64,000 nt of DNA from assembly GCA_038049695.1 (NCBI GenBank), contig CP142454.1, positions 76,485,501 through 76,549,500 on the forward strand, in the 5' to 3' direction. Shown here one piece after another: positions 35,291 to 49,000 of this stretch (its first letter is position 1; each line of letters starts with the position of its first letter). A program made the translations under genes and the position numbers. This DNA is from Cinnamomum chago (taxonomy: Eukaryota; Streptophyta; Magnoliopsida; Laurales; Lauraceae). A model generated the notes under the pieces. That model had not been told where the DNA came from. It searched no databases and worked only from the letters and a program-made list of their open reading frames with translations.

Positions 35291-36655
35291 TTAGGACTAT
35301 ATCTTCAAATTTCAATAGAATAGTAGTGGGTCCTACCTGATTGAGCACAAGAACTGAACATGATTTACTCCACATCAACAGCAACGCCACAAGAGTGCCC
35401 AATCATGTTTTCAGTCATGCGATCAATCTTATGGTGGGGCCTATTCCTATTAGAGTGAAATTTAAGGATGGAATTCATCTTAAATAGTCTAATTATCTCT
35501 ATGTGGGCCCCATGATGTTCCTAGAACATGTTACATGGTACCGGCCGGGTAATAGCTGGGACAGGGGATCATGACAAACATGGGCCCATTGATTTATTTT
35601 TGTCCAGATACAAAACTAATGGACCTTATAATCATTAGATCCATGGGCACAAAATATATGGTCAGCTGAATGAGGGCAATATTTCTATTTTGACTTTATT
35701 TTATGGCTAGTCATTATTAACTTCTCCTGTACTTCCCCGTTTTGTTATTAACAAATTGAGAAAGACTCAAACATAAGCAAGTGACGCCTCCAATCTAATT
35801 CTAGTTGGAAGAAAAGATCCAGTAAAGTTTTCAAACTATGCAAAGAGGATGAAGATAAACAACAACAAAAAAAAAAAAAAAAAAAAAGTTTGTACGATAG
35901 ATCTTCAACCCAAGAAGAGCTTATGGACCTTGAGGGTGAGTTCCTTCCAATTTGGAGAGAACTGATGCAGCCCAAAAGGAGTTACCTCCCATAGAATGGG
36001 CTTTGAATAATGGGTCACATCCAACCCAAGAATCATGGGCGAGGCCTAGATCCACTGAGCCTAGACCCATGAACGGGCGAGTAGCCCAGCTCTGCTGTAT
36101 TGAACAAAGAATCAAGCTCAAACACAATTGGGACAATTACAATGGATTGGGTCTTGGTCAATTTCATCTGGACCCGATAAACAGCTATCACAAGATTACT
36201 ACAAACTTAAAAAAAATAATATGAAATAGTGTTGATGGCAACATGTTAGGTCTGGGCAAGATGTAAGTCACCGAAACAATTTTATGTACTTAAAAATGCG
36301 GTCATTAGTAAAATAACTACAATCCCTTAATTGGGTAAAATTTTAAAGCAGACATGAGCCCATTTTGAGAAACCATATATACATAAGTCTACTTCTATTG
36401 GAAAACAACTTTGATAAGTAACTTCATATATATTGGTCATGCATTGAATGATTTAAAGTATAAAATTGTGTACTTGTTGGCCTCTTATATGTGAGTTTAG
36501 AAGTCTACAGCCAAAAGATAAAAGCTTTCATATCATTTTGTCAGAAGATTAGAAAAAAAGGCATTCATATAAAATATTTGTTGTTGTACCATTTTCATTG
36601 GACTCACTTTCCAATAATATGATAGGAGAATGTTGGGGCTGGTTAGATATTTGAA
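35291..36655. other. Non-coding spacer
   Basis: No gene recognised. The open frames around 35921-36224 on both strands overlap one another and show no family motif. Confidence 0.45.
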
Positions 36656-39197
36656 TTTTGAGAGGACTATGGGTTTCATGAGATGCGTAGAGCATTTGCG
36701 GAGTGCGAAGGGGATAATGCTCTGGGTTTAGTTGGTTTCAACTTCTCCTTTATTAAAGCTGGATGGGATTTTCTTAAAGATAATTTTGGTATTCTATTAT
36801 CTGAGTTTCATCGAAGAGAAAGAACAAATAGGGAGATGAATGCAACTTTTTTTATCACTTATTCTAAAAGTTCATAACCCAGTGGAATTAAAGGATTGTA
36901 GACTTATTAGCCTCGTTGGTTGTGCATTTAAATTGTTGTCTAAGATTTTGGTGAACCGACTAAAGAGTGTCCTTCCTCAAATTATTAGTACCTTTTAGGG
37001 GGCCTTTGTTGCAGGGAGACAAATTCTTGATGGAGTGTTGATTGCTAATGAGCTCATTGACTCTAGAAAAAAAATCTAAGGAAGAAGGGGTGTTCTTCAA
37101 AATTGACCTAAAAAAAGCTTATGATCATGTGGAGTGGGAGTTTGTAGATTATATGTTGTTCAAGTTTGGCTTTGGAGGGATCTGGCGTGGACGGATTCGC
37201 AAGTGCATTTCTACTACTTCCTTTTCTGTTTTGGTTAATGGCTCTCCATCAAAGTTGTTCAAAGCTTCAAGAGGTATTTGGCAGGGGGATCCCCTACTTT
37301 GTTCCTATTTACAATTGTGGTAGAAGACTTGAGTTTACTTTTAGTGAAAGCGAAAGATGTGGGGTTGATTGGAGGCTTGGAGATGGACCGAAGTGGGGAG
37401 GTTATCACGCATATTCAGTTCACAGACGAAACCATTCTTTTTAGTTCTTCAAGGAGGGATGAAATTCTGGCTCTTAGGAGAATCCTTCATTGTTTTCAAT
37501 TGGTATCGGGTTTGCAGATTAATATCTCCAAGAGTATGCTGGTGGGAATAGGGTGCTCAGATAAGACCACTCGGTCTTTGGCAAATGTTATTAACTGTAA
37601 GTCAGGGAAGCTTCCCATCATATATCTTGGGTTTCCTATTGGAGCTAAGCCTAGATCTAAATCTTTATGGGATCCGGTGATTAAAAATTTTAAGAGAAAA
37701 TTGGCATCATGGAAGAAGCTTTATTTGTTTTTAGGAGGGAGAATAGCCCTTATTAAAGCATATATGTCCAAGCTTCTGGTTTACTACAAGTCTCTCTTCA
37801 AAATGCCAAAGGTGGTGATTGAGAGGTTGGACCGCATTCGGAGGGACTTCTTATGGGAGGGCCATGGGGAGAAGAAGAATTGCACTTAATGAAGTGGAGT
37901 GAATTGATCAAGCCTAAATCCAAAGGAGGTCTTGGTCTTGGTAGTCTTGGTCTTGGTAGTTTAGGTGGACTCTCCGGCCATTGGAAGGGGTTCAATATGA
38001 GGAGTTGTTGAGGATTCTTGCTAACACATTTTATTATAGGGATTCCAAGGACTCAGATTTGGAAGCCTTCCACTTTTGGGGGTGGCATTGGAGGGAACTC
38101 ATTCACATAGGGCCACCTCTTCCCTTGTGTGGTTGGGTTTGGCTCTTCCTCGGGTTGAGGCTTTTTGTTGGTTGGCAGTTGCAGGAAAAGTCTCCACAGC
38201 TGATAATCTAAGAAGGAGAGGATTGACATCTAACAAAATCGCAAATACTTGTGTGATGTGCGGTAAGGAGGAGGAGTCCATAGATAATCTTTTTCTTCAA
38301 TGTGAGGTGGCCTTCAGAGTTTGGAGCAGCTTTATTGGCAAGTGCAGTTTTTCATGGTGCTGCCCAAAGAGTATTATGGATGTGGCAGAGTCTTGGTTGG
38401 GTGAGTGTTTTGTGGGGTGTGGCCGAATCTTATGGAGCATGATACCATTTGCTATCTTATGGTCAATTTGGAAGGAAATGAATGATAGGATCTTTAGGGG
38501 TTCATCATCAACAACATATTTGATATCCAAAATCACCTTTAGGATTGAAAAATGGGCTTTTCTAGTTAGGGAGCTTGCATGGGGTGTGACTCTTTTAAGG
38601 AGAGGAGAACAATCCCTTAGTATCCTCCTTTTTTAGGAGTCTTTAAGTTTAATGTGGATGTTGCTTCAAGGGGTAAGCCAGGTTTGGCCGAGATTGGAGG
38701 GGTGCTTCACAATTGTAAGGGTGAGGTGTTAATTATGTTTTCCAAGTATGTGGGTGTGTGTGATTCCAATGAAGCGGAGGTGCTAGCCATTCTTGAAGGT
38801 CTTCGTTTGTTTTCTAGTAGATATGGCGGTATGCTTATCATGAAAAGTGATTCCTCAAATGCGATCGCATGGATGGCTAAGTGGAAGACTAATCCTTGAA
38901 AGTTTCATTTCCACATGAATAAAATTAGAGAGTTATCTGTTGGAATCAATGTTTCTTTCTGTCACGAGATTAGATTGGCTAACTCCATGGCAGATGTGTT
39001 AGCCAAGCAAGGGGTTGATAGGTTGCTTCCTTGGGTGGGTGTGATTATGTAAATGGTTGATAGGTTGCTTTTTTGGGTGGGTGTGATTTTTTTGTAGGGT
39101 TGGAGTTGGTGCATTTCTCCTACACATCTACTTCCTCTCTTTCTTTGGTTTGTACTTTCTACCATCTTTTTTTAATGAAATCTTTTGTTACCATTAA
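36656..39197 (+). mobile_element. L1-type LINE, 5'-truncated, decayed
   Basis: Reading in order: reverse transcriptase start (GLVGFNFSFIKAGWDFLKDN, 36683-36877), KIDLKKAYDHVEWEFVDYML (37042-37170), the main RT body (37278-37889) with ASRGIWQGDPL just upstream, a zinc-finger RVT region with CVMCGKEEESIDNLFLQC (38076-38636), an RNase H domain (38654-38899, SNEAEVLAILEGL) and an A tail at 39187-39197+. The catalytic F-A/V-D-D is altered to FTDE, and several frameshifts and stops separate the pieces. The endonuclease ORF is absent. A possible target duplication gttaga-at-t-aa occurs at 36643 and just after the A tail. Confidence 0.85.
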
Positions 39198-39210
39198 AAA
39201 AAAAAAAAAG

Positions 39211-40094
39211 AGTTAGAGATCTCAAAATTGTTGATTTTAAGAGAGAAGTAAACATAATTTCAAGGAAATCATAATCTATTATCTGAATTAAAAGTGGTGT
39301 TTGGTCTTACATGAATAATGCATCATAAGTAAATTAAGCATGATAAATAAAAAAAAATAGTATGTACGACTTCCTTCCACATCCTTTTTATGATATTTAT
39401 TCATCATTTTAGCTTCTCCCTATCCATATCATCATTGACATGGACTTTGAGTCTTCAACCCATATAAACGGGCCAAGATGGACCCAAATTTATGGCCAAA
39501 GTCTATTTTTCTCTGGCCTAGTTAGTAAGAGTCTTCCAGAAGGCTCAAGACATCTAAAGATAAGCCTTTTTTTTTTTTTTTTTGCTATTGGAGGATTTTC
39601 AAGGACTAATCCCTCTGGGCCCAGAGAGAAGTCAGGTAAACACTCCTGTGACTTCAAGGTAGTAGCACTAGTGGGTTCAACCTTCTATTCCTGAAAAAGG
39701 GAGAACAAATGGTCGATACCAAAACCTCTAATTCCAGAAGAGGGAGGAACCGTAATCCTGACCACTCGGAGAACCCCTTGGAGTTAAAGGTAAGCTTGAG
39801 GAGATTTAGAAGGGTAAAAAGGCTTTTATATAGAGTTAGGGACAATGTTAGAGAATTGTGTATAATTTTATTTATTAGATCGGTGGCACTTATATATATA
39901 TTTAACTGTAGAGTACACTTGTTTTTAGGATGGTCCTGATGGTAATCGGAGGTCCATTAACCAACCTAGACCCACCATTGTGAATTTCAACCCTACAAAA
40001 CCCCTCGTCAAAACCCTTACTCTTCGCTTTCTCTACAGAAGAAGTTGGCAAAAACCCCTCATTCCGAAAACAGTTCCTTTCATTTCTCGCAGAG
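39211..40094 (+). promoter_or_regulatory. Upstream region and 5' leader of the FAM136A-like gene
   Basis: The spacer between the LINE tail and the start codon. A TATA-like tatatatattt lies at 39891-39903, about 195 bp before the ATG. The stretch 39960-40094 is C/T-rich with several cccta/accc phrases, consistent with a plant 5' leader. The exact transcription start is not visible. Confidence 0.35.
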
Positions 40095-43000
40095 ATGAAT
40101 CCAATCGCAGCAGCAGAAGAACGAATTGTATCAGAGAGAATGAGAAGAAAACTGAACGAAGTTAACATTGAAGCACAGAACCAGCTCTCAGGAATACAAG
40201 ACCATGTCAATTTCACTCTCCAGGTTCATAAAAAAAAAAAACCCCTTCTCTCTATCTCTTCAATTCCAATCACCCCAACCTTCTTGGGTGTCTTTGGAGA
40301 TCTGGGTCGCTTCTGTTTCTCTTAATTTTTACATTTTCTTTCTGGGTATTTGTCCTTTCTTTGAGTAATTGCTTAAATTGGGTGGTTGCAGCAAGCCTAC
40401 TTCAAATGCGCCTACGATTGCTTCGACAGAAGAAGAAAGCAAGAAGAGATTAGTAACTGCGTCGAGCACTGCAGCGTTCCTGTTTTGAATGCCAACAATT
40501 TGGTTGAGGATGAAATGGCTAAGTTTCAGGTAACTAAAAAAAAAGTAGTTAGTTCTTTGTTACATTTGATGTTTGGGTGTTTGCTTTTGTTTTCCGAAAC
40601 ATATAAGAAAATCGCTTCTCTCATTGAGCTTGGAAATGGGTTTCCTCTATTTTGTTGAGAATTAAACAACACAACCAATTTTGGAAAAGTATTTCTATTC
40701 TGTTGCTGGCATCTGTACTTGCCTCATTATCATCAGCTTAGCTTTATTTGATCAATATAGGTCGGCTAGAAGCGTCTTACTGTCTGTCTCTGGGTGTATA
40801 TATGAAAGTGTTAAAGTGTCTTATTTGTGGCTATGAGAGGAATGCGAGTAACCTAGAGAAACATAAAGAGAGCACTAGCGTGTTTGGATGTATGGTGAAT
40901 TGAAGTAAAGTGAGGTGAAGCCTCCATTAACATAAGACAAATGGGTCATATCAAAGTACACAAATTCAAAATTTCCTCCTTTTTTTTAAAAAAGAAAAAA
41001 ATGAACCTCCTTTCTCCACTAAATGACAATAAAAAAATTCTCTTTTTACACAAAAAGTCAAAAAGATTCCCTATCAAGCTACTAAAAACAAAAGATCATC
41101 ATAATCCATTACTTTTTATTCTCTCTTGATTTAATGCTTCACCTAACTTTATTTCTATTCACCAGGATGATATCCTGTGACATGCATCCCCTAGAAAGTA
41201 TATTTTGATAGGCTTCTGTTGTATGATCAACCTAGTTAGTTATGCATTGGTTAGGTTAGGTTATGTTTGTTGGTTTTGAAGGATTTAAAAGATATAAAAT
41301 GGGGTTTGAATTTGCTTATGTAGGTGTTGTGAGGGACCTTTTCCTTGTCCAATATCTATTAAACTTGAATGCACATTATATTAGGAAATAGGAAGTGCTT
41401 ATGAAGGCTTGTGAACAAACCTAAAAAATCCTTTGGGAAGAATTTGGTAGAATTTTCTGGGAAAGATTCTTTCGTGCATGCTTGTTGAGTTGCACTGAGT
41501 TGAGTCAATTTTATTTTGGTGTTGCACGGTGTGTACATGCTTTTGTGTGCGAGACTCACACGTGGCTATGGTGCTTAGGCTCCCTCCTAGGCCTATGAAA
41601 TTTTGTTTCCCATTCCTTTCCTTTTAGCTATTGTAGGTATGGTTCGGCTGTACCATACTTGCGGGTATTGTCATTGGCCACCTTTGAGGTAGCGCATGTT
41701 AGAGTTCCACATGACAGTGGTGGTCTGGCTCATAGTTATCAGAATCCTACGATTCGTATTCCGAATTCCGATTCGTATCCCAAATCTTAAGGAAAACGAT
41801 TTGTATCTATGTAATGAATCCCATTTAAAAATGAATCTTAGGATTCATTGAATCCTACGATTTGATACTCGTTTCATTGAATCTTACGATTCAAGCGATT
41901 TGACTAAGCGAGAATGGCTATAGCCAATAAGCTAATATTAATAATCTTTTACCTTTTTTCTTTCTTTATTCTCTCTTTCTTTTATTGCTTGTATTTTTAA
42001 AAGGTTATTTAGTAGTTAACGAAACCTCGTAATAATTTTTTACACCTTTGATAAGGTTTTAAAGATGAATAAAGAACATGCATTTAACTAAAGCATTCAA
42101 CTGTCCGTATGGTGCTTGTTTATATCTTCTTCTTTTTTAATCTATTTTGGTTTTTTTTCTTCATGAATACTTTCTTAACTTTAAGAGATATCCTACCATG
42201 TAAGATTGATGGTTTGGGTTTTATTTTATTTTTATATTCTGATTTAAAGATAATAAAAAATCTATATTGATATTTTAAACTTATTCAACTATATGGAATA
42301 ATATATGTCATGATGCTCTTGATATGATTGTATGATAGACTTGTTATTATATTTATACTACTATAGATGGAAAAATGGATGGTTATGAATAATTACTTTT
42401 TTTTTCTTTTTCTTTTATTTTTTAATTATTTTCATTTTTATTAGAAAAATAAAAAATCCTACGATTCACGATACGATTCGCGATTTGATTCGATTCATGG
42501 GTATGAACGATTTACGATATGATTCCAATTTTGAAAACTATGGTCTGGCTTCTCTAGAAGGCTTCTCTAGAAAGCTTCCTTGCTTCCCGTGGCAGCCTTT
42601 TCTTTTCTTTTTTTTTTATCCCTTCTCTTTCTAGAAATGATCTTTCTCCTTCATAACTTTATTTCCTTTAATTTTGTTCAACTTTGGGCAAACTAGTAAT
42701 CTGCTGGGTGTACCAGTGGGTCTAGATTGTGTGTTCACCTGATCTAGTCTGTTGATTGTGACAAGAAGTGCCGGTATATATCCCAAGGATAAAGGAGCTG
42801 TGATCTAGTGTACCTAGAGCATAGTTACCTAATTCGTTCCTGTAGGTGCCGAATCACGAACTATTCAAATCAAATAATTCATGATTCGATTCACTTGAAT
42901 TCGGGATTCTCATAATCTTCTGTTCGATGGAGTTCGTTACTGCTGCAGTTAGCAGGAAGGAGTGGGAAACGATGTGTCAACATATCTTTCTCAAAACATG

Positions 43001-46000
43001 ACATGATACACGTGTTACCATCTAAAGGTTTAACAGCAATCATAAAGGGTGGCCCAGTGGCCCCATCCAAATATAAATTTTTTGTTGGATTCTCTGTCAG
43101 AAACATAATCATCTAGTGGGGCTTGCTGAATGGCCAACATCTGATGAATGGCCAACATATAGTCAGAAACATAGTCATCTAATTCTTTCCATTGAATGGC
43201 CAACATCTGATGACTCATATATTTTATCAATGGCTAATTCATCAAGCCTTATTTTTTATGGCAGGCCCATAGGGCCACTCCTCGTGTGTAACGCCCCACC
43301 CTACACGCATGCATGATATTGTTCAGTTTGGCTCACGGGCCTCACGGTTTTGTTTCTGGCAGGCCTCAACCCACCAAAAGGCCTAATGCAAGGTAAGGGT
43401 GCAAGCTCTATATATAATCCCAGTAACCTGCCAGTCCTCTTGGCCCGCCCACATGGAAACCCGCCCACTTGCGCAGGGACTCACACTCGAACTAGTTGGG
43501 AGTCGGGTCTGATACCATTTGTAATGCCCTACCCTACACGCATGCATGATATTGTCCGCTTTGGCTCATGGGAGTCCAACTCAATCTTGTCTCACGGTTT
43601 TAAAAGGCCTCATGCAAGGTAAGGGTGCAAGCTCTACATATAATCCCAATTACTTTCCTCTCTATAGTCGATGTGGGACTCCAGGGCGTCACATCGTGCC
43701 ACATGCCTACCATCCTACTTAGGCAAGGCAAGTTTATGTTAAAATAATGCAATATGGAGCAATCTGGAGGTGGGATGTCTACGTACGCTAGCTAGAAAGA
43801 CAGCTAGGAAGTGATTTGACTGGATTTATATCAATTTTGAATTCAAATTCTCCCTGAATTTAGAGAGATTTAAGCTTACCTATTTTAATTCATTGTGTTT
43901 GTGCCTACATCTTGAATGCTCCAGTTTTCTAATCTACGAGTGATCAAGCTAATGTTTTTTTTTTTTCTTAAACAAAACTAATGTTGTTGTTCAACTCTAA
44001 TTCAAGTGAAATGTCATATGAAGATAACACATCATATGATGGTTACATCCGGTATTTAGGATTTCATATATGGCCCACACTAATTAATTTATAGAGTATA
44101 AAGGCCTTCCTTTTGACACAAAACTAGACGTGGTCATGATGGAGTTTGTAGGGCCATATTGAGACATTGAGCCCCGAGTAGACAGGAGAGATTGAAAGGC
44201 CTCACTTCCATATGCAGGCTCACTGATCAGATGGGACATCTTTTGTTTGAATTAGTGTTGCTTTTATTATAAGTTTTCATGAAACATCATTTTTACCTTT
44301 TGCAAAATCTAAGAATTTTTGTAAATCAAATTATACTATCGCCAACTATATTGAATTTTATACTCGAATTAGTTCAATGAGTTACTTGAACTCGAATTGC
44401 AAATCAAGCGAATCAGAAAACGAATTAACTGAACCTACTCCATCGAATTTTTTAATGTAGTGCTAAAGAGCAAAAAGATGCCTGATGCATGGAGGAAAAG
44501 TTTTCTTATACCCATATACAAGAACAAAGGAGATATTCAGAACTGTGCGAACTACCGCGTGATTAAATTAATGAGCCATACAATGAAATTATGGAAGAGA
44601 ATTATTGAGAGAAGACTACGAAGAACAACAAACATTTCAGAGAATCAATTTGGTTTCATGCCTGGGAGATCAACCATGGAGGCTATCTGTCTCCTAAGAA
44701 GGTTAATGGAACAATAATAGAGCAGGTCAGAGAGATTTACATATGGTGTTCATTGACTTGGAGAAGGCCCATGACCGGGTTCTTAGGGAGATTCTATGGA
44801 GAGTACTGGAAAAGAAAAGAGTGTGTGTCGCATATATTGAGGCGATAAAGAATATGTATAATAGAGCCGTGACATCTATAAAAACGACTGGCGGAGAGAC
44901 TAAAGAGTTTCCTATCACGATTGGTCTACACCAAGGCTCAGCGTTAAGCCCGTACTTGTTTGCCCTAGTTATGGATGAGATTACAAGACATATTCAGGAT
45001 GAGGTGCCGTGGTGTATGCTATTTGCAGATGACATTGTTTTAGTGGATGAGACGAGAGGAGTGAATGCTAAGCTAGAATTGGGGCGGAAAACGTTAGAAA
45101 CAAAAGGGTTTAGGCTAAGTCGATGCAAGACGGAATATATGGAATGCAAGTTTAATCAAAGTAGGACACCTGGTAACTTAGAAGTAAGTTTGGGCATACA
45201 AAAGATTGTAGAGAAAGAAAACTTTAGGTACCTTGGATCTATGGTGCAACAAGATGGAGAGATTGATATTGATGTAAGTCACATGATTCAGGCTGGGTGG
45301 ACCAAATGGAGGAGTGCTTCGGGGGTCTTGTGTGATCGGAAAGACCCCCTCAAGGTTAAAGGAAAGTATTATAAGGTGGCGGTACGTCCAGCATTGTTAT
45401 ATAGATCAGAGTGTTGGGCAGTAAAACATAATCATGTTAAGAAGATGAAAGTTGCGGAGATGAGAATGCTAAGATTGATGTGCGGGATCACAAGGAGAGA
45501 TAGGATTATGAATGAAGAGATTAGGGGCAAACTAGGAATAGCACCGATTAAAGATAAAATGAGAGAAAATCGACTGAGATGGTTCGGCCATGTTAGAAGG
45601 CGCCCAACGGAGGCACCTGTTAAAATGTGTGAAAGCATGGAGATTGCCCGGAGTAGGAGAGGGAGAGGGAGAGGGAGACCCAAGAGAAGTTGTAAAGAAA
45701 CTATTAAACATGACCTTGCCTACATGGATCTAACGGAGGACATGGCCCTAAACAGATTTGATTGGCGTCGTCAAATCCATATAGCCGACCCCACCTAGTG
45801 GGAAAAGGCTTGGTTTGGTTTGGTTTATATATCAAATTGCGAACTGCAAATTCGAACCTGAATTGATCGAATTGCGAATATGGTACATATGGTCTAGAGA
45901 TCATCCATGTGAGGGAATCTGTCTATAAGATAGCATTACTGGAACGTTCTTCGGCTCTTATCTACTTGAAGCCAATTATCTGTCTCAATTTTTGGATTTT

Positions 46001-49000
46001 ATTTTCTACTCATTTTTTGGGATTTCCCAACCAGTAATGTTATCATTAGACTAGTCACTATCCAACAATGTGGCCCTATCCCATATATTTAGGGTCACCT
46101 TCATGAGATGAGTTCTACCTTTCCACTTGCCTTATTCGAATCTATGTCGTAAACAATATAGAAATTTTGGCCTAGTAATTTTCTATTTGGTCAGGATCGT
46201 GATTTAATCAATAAGAGAAATGATTACATTCTGGAGCAAAGGATGTGTTATTGGGTTACATTGTGAAGGTGTCAAGAAACTTAATCTATTCAAGCATGGG
46301 TCCACATAGTTAACAACCTTAGAACTCCTATTTGACCTGCAAACAAGGATCAAAATAGTGGTTGCGGTGGGCGTAGGGCCAGTAGCCAAAACGCTACGTA
46401 GCGACCGTCGAATGATACGTAGTGGTAGCGGGGATACGTAACGGCGTAGCGGTGTGAATCGAAAAGGTTGTCAACAAATTTTGAAAAAAATACCCAGAAA
46501 ATCCAGAATATTGGAAAATGTTAGAATTTGATGATTATTTTTCTATAATAAGTAAGATAGAGGGGAGTAGCGGTCCCTTCAATGCATAAAAATTCTGTAT
46601 CGTTGAATGATTATTAAAAAACAATATTGATGTAATTTTTTTCATGTATTCATGTTGGTTAGCCATATAAAATATAGCCAACGGTTCAGATCTTCATATA
46701 AGCGCGCCCCCCCCCCCCCCCCCACCCAAAAAAAAAAAAAAATTTATATAATGATTCACGGTTTTTTTGCAAATATCTTGAAATCCGTAATGTATCAACA
46801 GTTGAGTTTTGGTATGGTGGCTACTCAGTATTTTCAAGAGTTTGTATGGTTCAGATTACAGTTTGTGGCCCCACAATTGAAGAAAAAATGAGGCAAATAG
46901 TGTAACGCCCCAATTCCGGATACCGATATACTCGTTCGATTTCCTGAAATTGGCGCGCTACTTCCCGGAAAATCCGAGAACTTCCAAGATCGTAGGCCGC
47001 AGTGAGGTCCAATTTAAAACTTTTTGACCAACATAGTTATAACATTTAAATTGCGGAAGCATAACGATTTAAACAATGCGGAAGCAATAGTATCGAGATA
47101 TAAGTTTAAGTGTGAGCAAAACATAGTCTATTAAATGATTCAATGTAAATTCAAAGTTATACATTTTCCATTCTACCCTTCTCACTACAAATGTCACTCA
47201 AAACCCAAAATAACATAAACTCTCAGAACCCTGGAATGTACTCCTCGCCCTCCGGCTCGACGTCCGTGTCGGCCGGGCCCCAAGCGTACTCTCCTGCCAC
47301 GGGTGCCTCCACTAAGGCTAATGCGTCGTCGGGAATCTCTGGGTCAAGGCCTAAGCACCATAGAATGGGTCAGATCTAAACGATCTGGCAAGATACAGTA
47401 TACTACTAACATAGAACATATATATCAAAGGGAGTAAAGACAGGTACATAATTAAATGAGTAACAAAGGAAGTGAACTAGGCAGTTGTGCATTTAAATCA
47501 TAAGGAATCAGTATAAATAGAAACATCTAAACTACTATAAACAAGGTGGCACATTCACACGAGCTGGAATACCGCGGGATATTATGCCGCGGCCCTCCCA
47601 TACTGAACACAGTCGCGGTGGGGAATCTCACCAGGGAATAACTAATCCCGAACATCACTCATCATCTCATCACTCCAGATCGGCATGGTATGACACCTTG
47701 CCGTCTTAACCACACAGCTCATCATGATAGCTTCACCATACTCAACTAGCTCCTACCGGGGATGATCAGTCCACAGGCTGAGCTTAAATCAACCGAGTGA
47801 ATGTTCATGCCGACTCGAGAATAACTCTAAGGTCTGTGTCTGTCTAGGCTTTGCCTTGCGTGAACAAGGTCCTAACAATATCCCTAAGAGGTCCAAACAT
47901 CTCAACACAGTCTCTGGATCTCATTCAAGGTCCAGGCCCACTCGTTGGATCCATACCAAGGCCCATCAGTACATGGCCTGGTCTAAAACCGTCCAAACGA
48001 GGCAACCAATCCATCTACTACTGACAATCGGTTCCATCATAATCCATATAACTTAACAGTCCAATAGAACTACCTCTTCCAGCTAAAGGGTTCACATCTC
48101 CACACTTAGGCCCAGTAAGGGCCCGCCTAGACACAGACACGGGTCAATGATCTTCGAAACCACATTATCGGGTCACCTCTAGATACCCTAGGTTCAGGTC
48201 TTCCAATTATGATTAATTAACGGTAAACAGCTATTCTAAGATCTAAGAACGACATAGTAAAATAACAGTGAAGTATAAACTTCACTCAGAGAATCAACGG
48301 GAAAAGCAACGGTCCAATCCTAGGTAAATGGGCCACTTTAGGTTCGGGTCTATCTCCGGTAATTCGATCTCTAAATGATGTCATTAATGCCGTAAAATAA
48401 TGTATTTGGTGCTTAGTTGATTAAAGGCATTGTTGACAACTTTTAGGGTTCGAATCATCTTAGATAATCAACCAAAACACTAAACAGTGGGCCCCGCGAG
48501 TCAAGGTTGAGCCACACCATTGACTCGGGCTTGGATCACTGATAAACGTTCATTTGGATGGTCAATGGGCCCCACAACTGTTCATAACTCCTAAATGTTG
48601 AAAACTGGAACAATCAGGGTTTTCCAGGTGATCCTGATGTGTTGTGAGCTCGGTTGATCACCTGGCCGGGTGGATCAACCGAGTGCACTGACTAACCTGA
48701 GTCAGGCCTCCTGGAAGACTTAATTCATTTCTAAAGGTTTCCAGCGTGTCCGGTCAAACACCTGGCCTGGGTGATTGACCGCATACACCAAAAACCCTAG
48801 AAAGATGGATGTCCCAGCTTTACACATTTTCTACTGTAAATCCTAAGTATCAGGTCATCTTTTCCATGAAATTTCAGTCACTGAGCTCGGTCCTGCACTG
48901 AGCTCGGCCATGCACTGGTCTCGGCCATGCACTGCACTGCACTGGTCTCGGCCATGTACTGAGCTCGGTCCTGCACTGGTCTCGGCCATGCACTGCACTG

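Larger units (their letters stand above)
42820..45890. mobile_element. Word-type element W6 (word gaattcg) hosting a TRIM and an RTE LINE
   Basis: The left end atagttacctaattcg (42821) and the complement of the right end, atatgtaccatattcg (45890), match at 12 of 16 positions. Flanks tacctagag and ggtctagag share ctagag. Words cgaatt, gattcg and gaattcg fill 42830-42915, 44340-44450 and 45835-45880. The element is now stretched by the TRIM at 43287-43693 and the RTE fragment at 44459-45830. Confidence 0.6.

Noticed and set aside
35921-36224. Overlapping frames on both strands of 70-90 codons
   Set aside because: Mutually overlapping shadows with no motif; more consistent with repeat-derived spacer.
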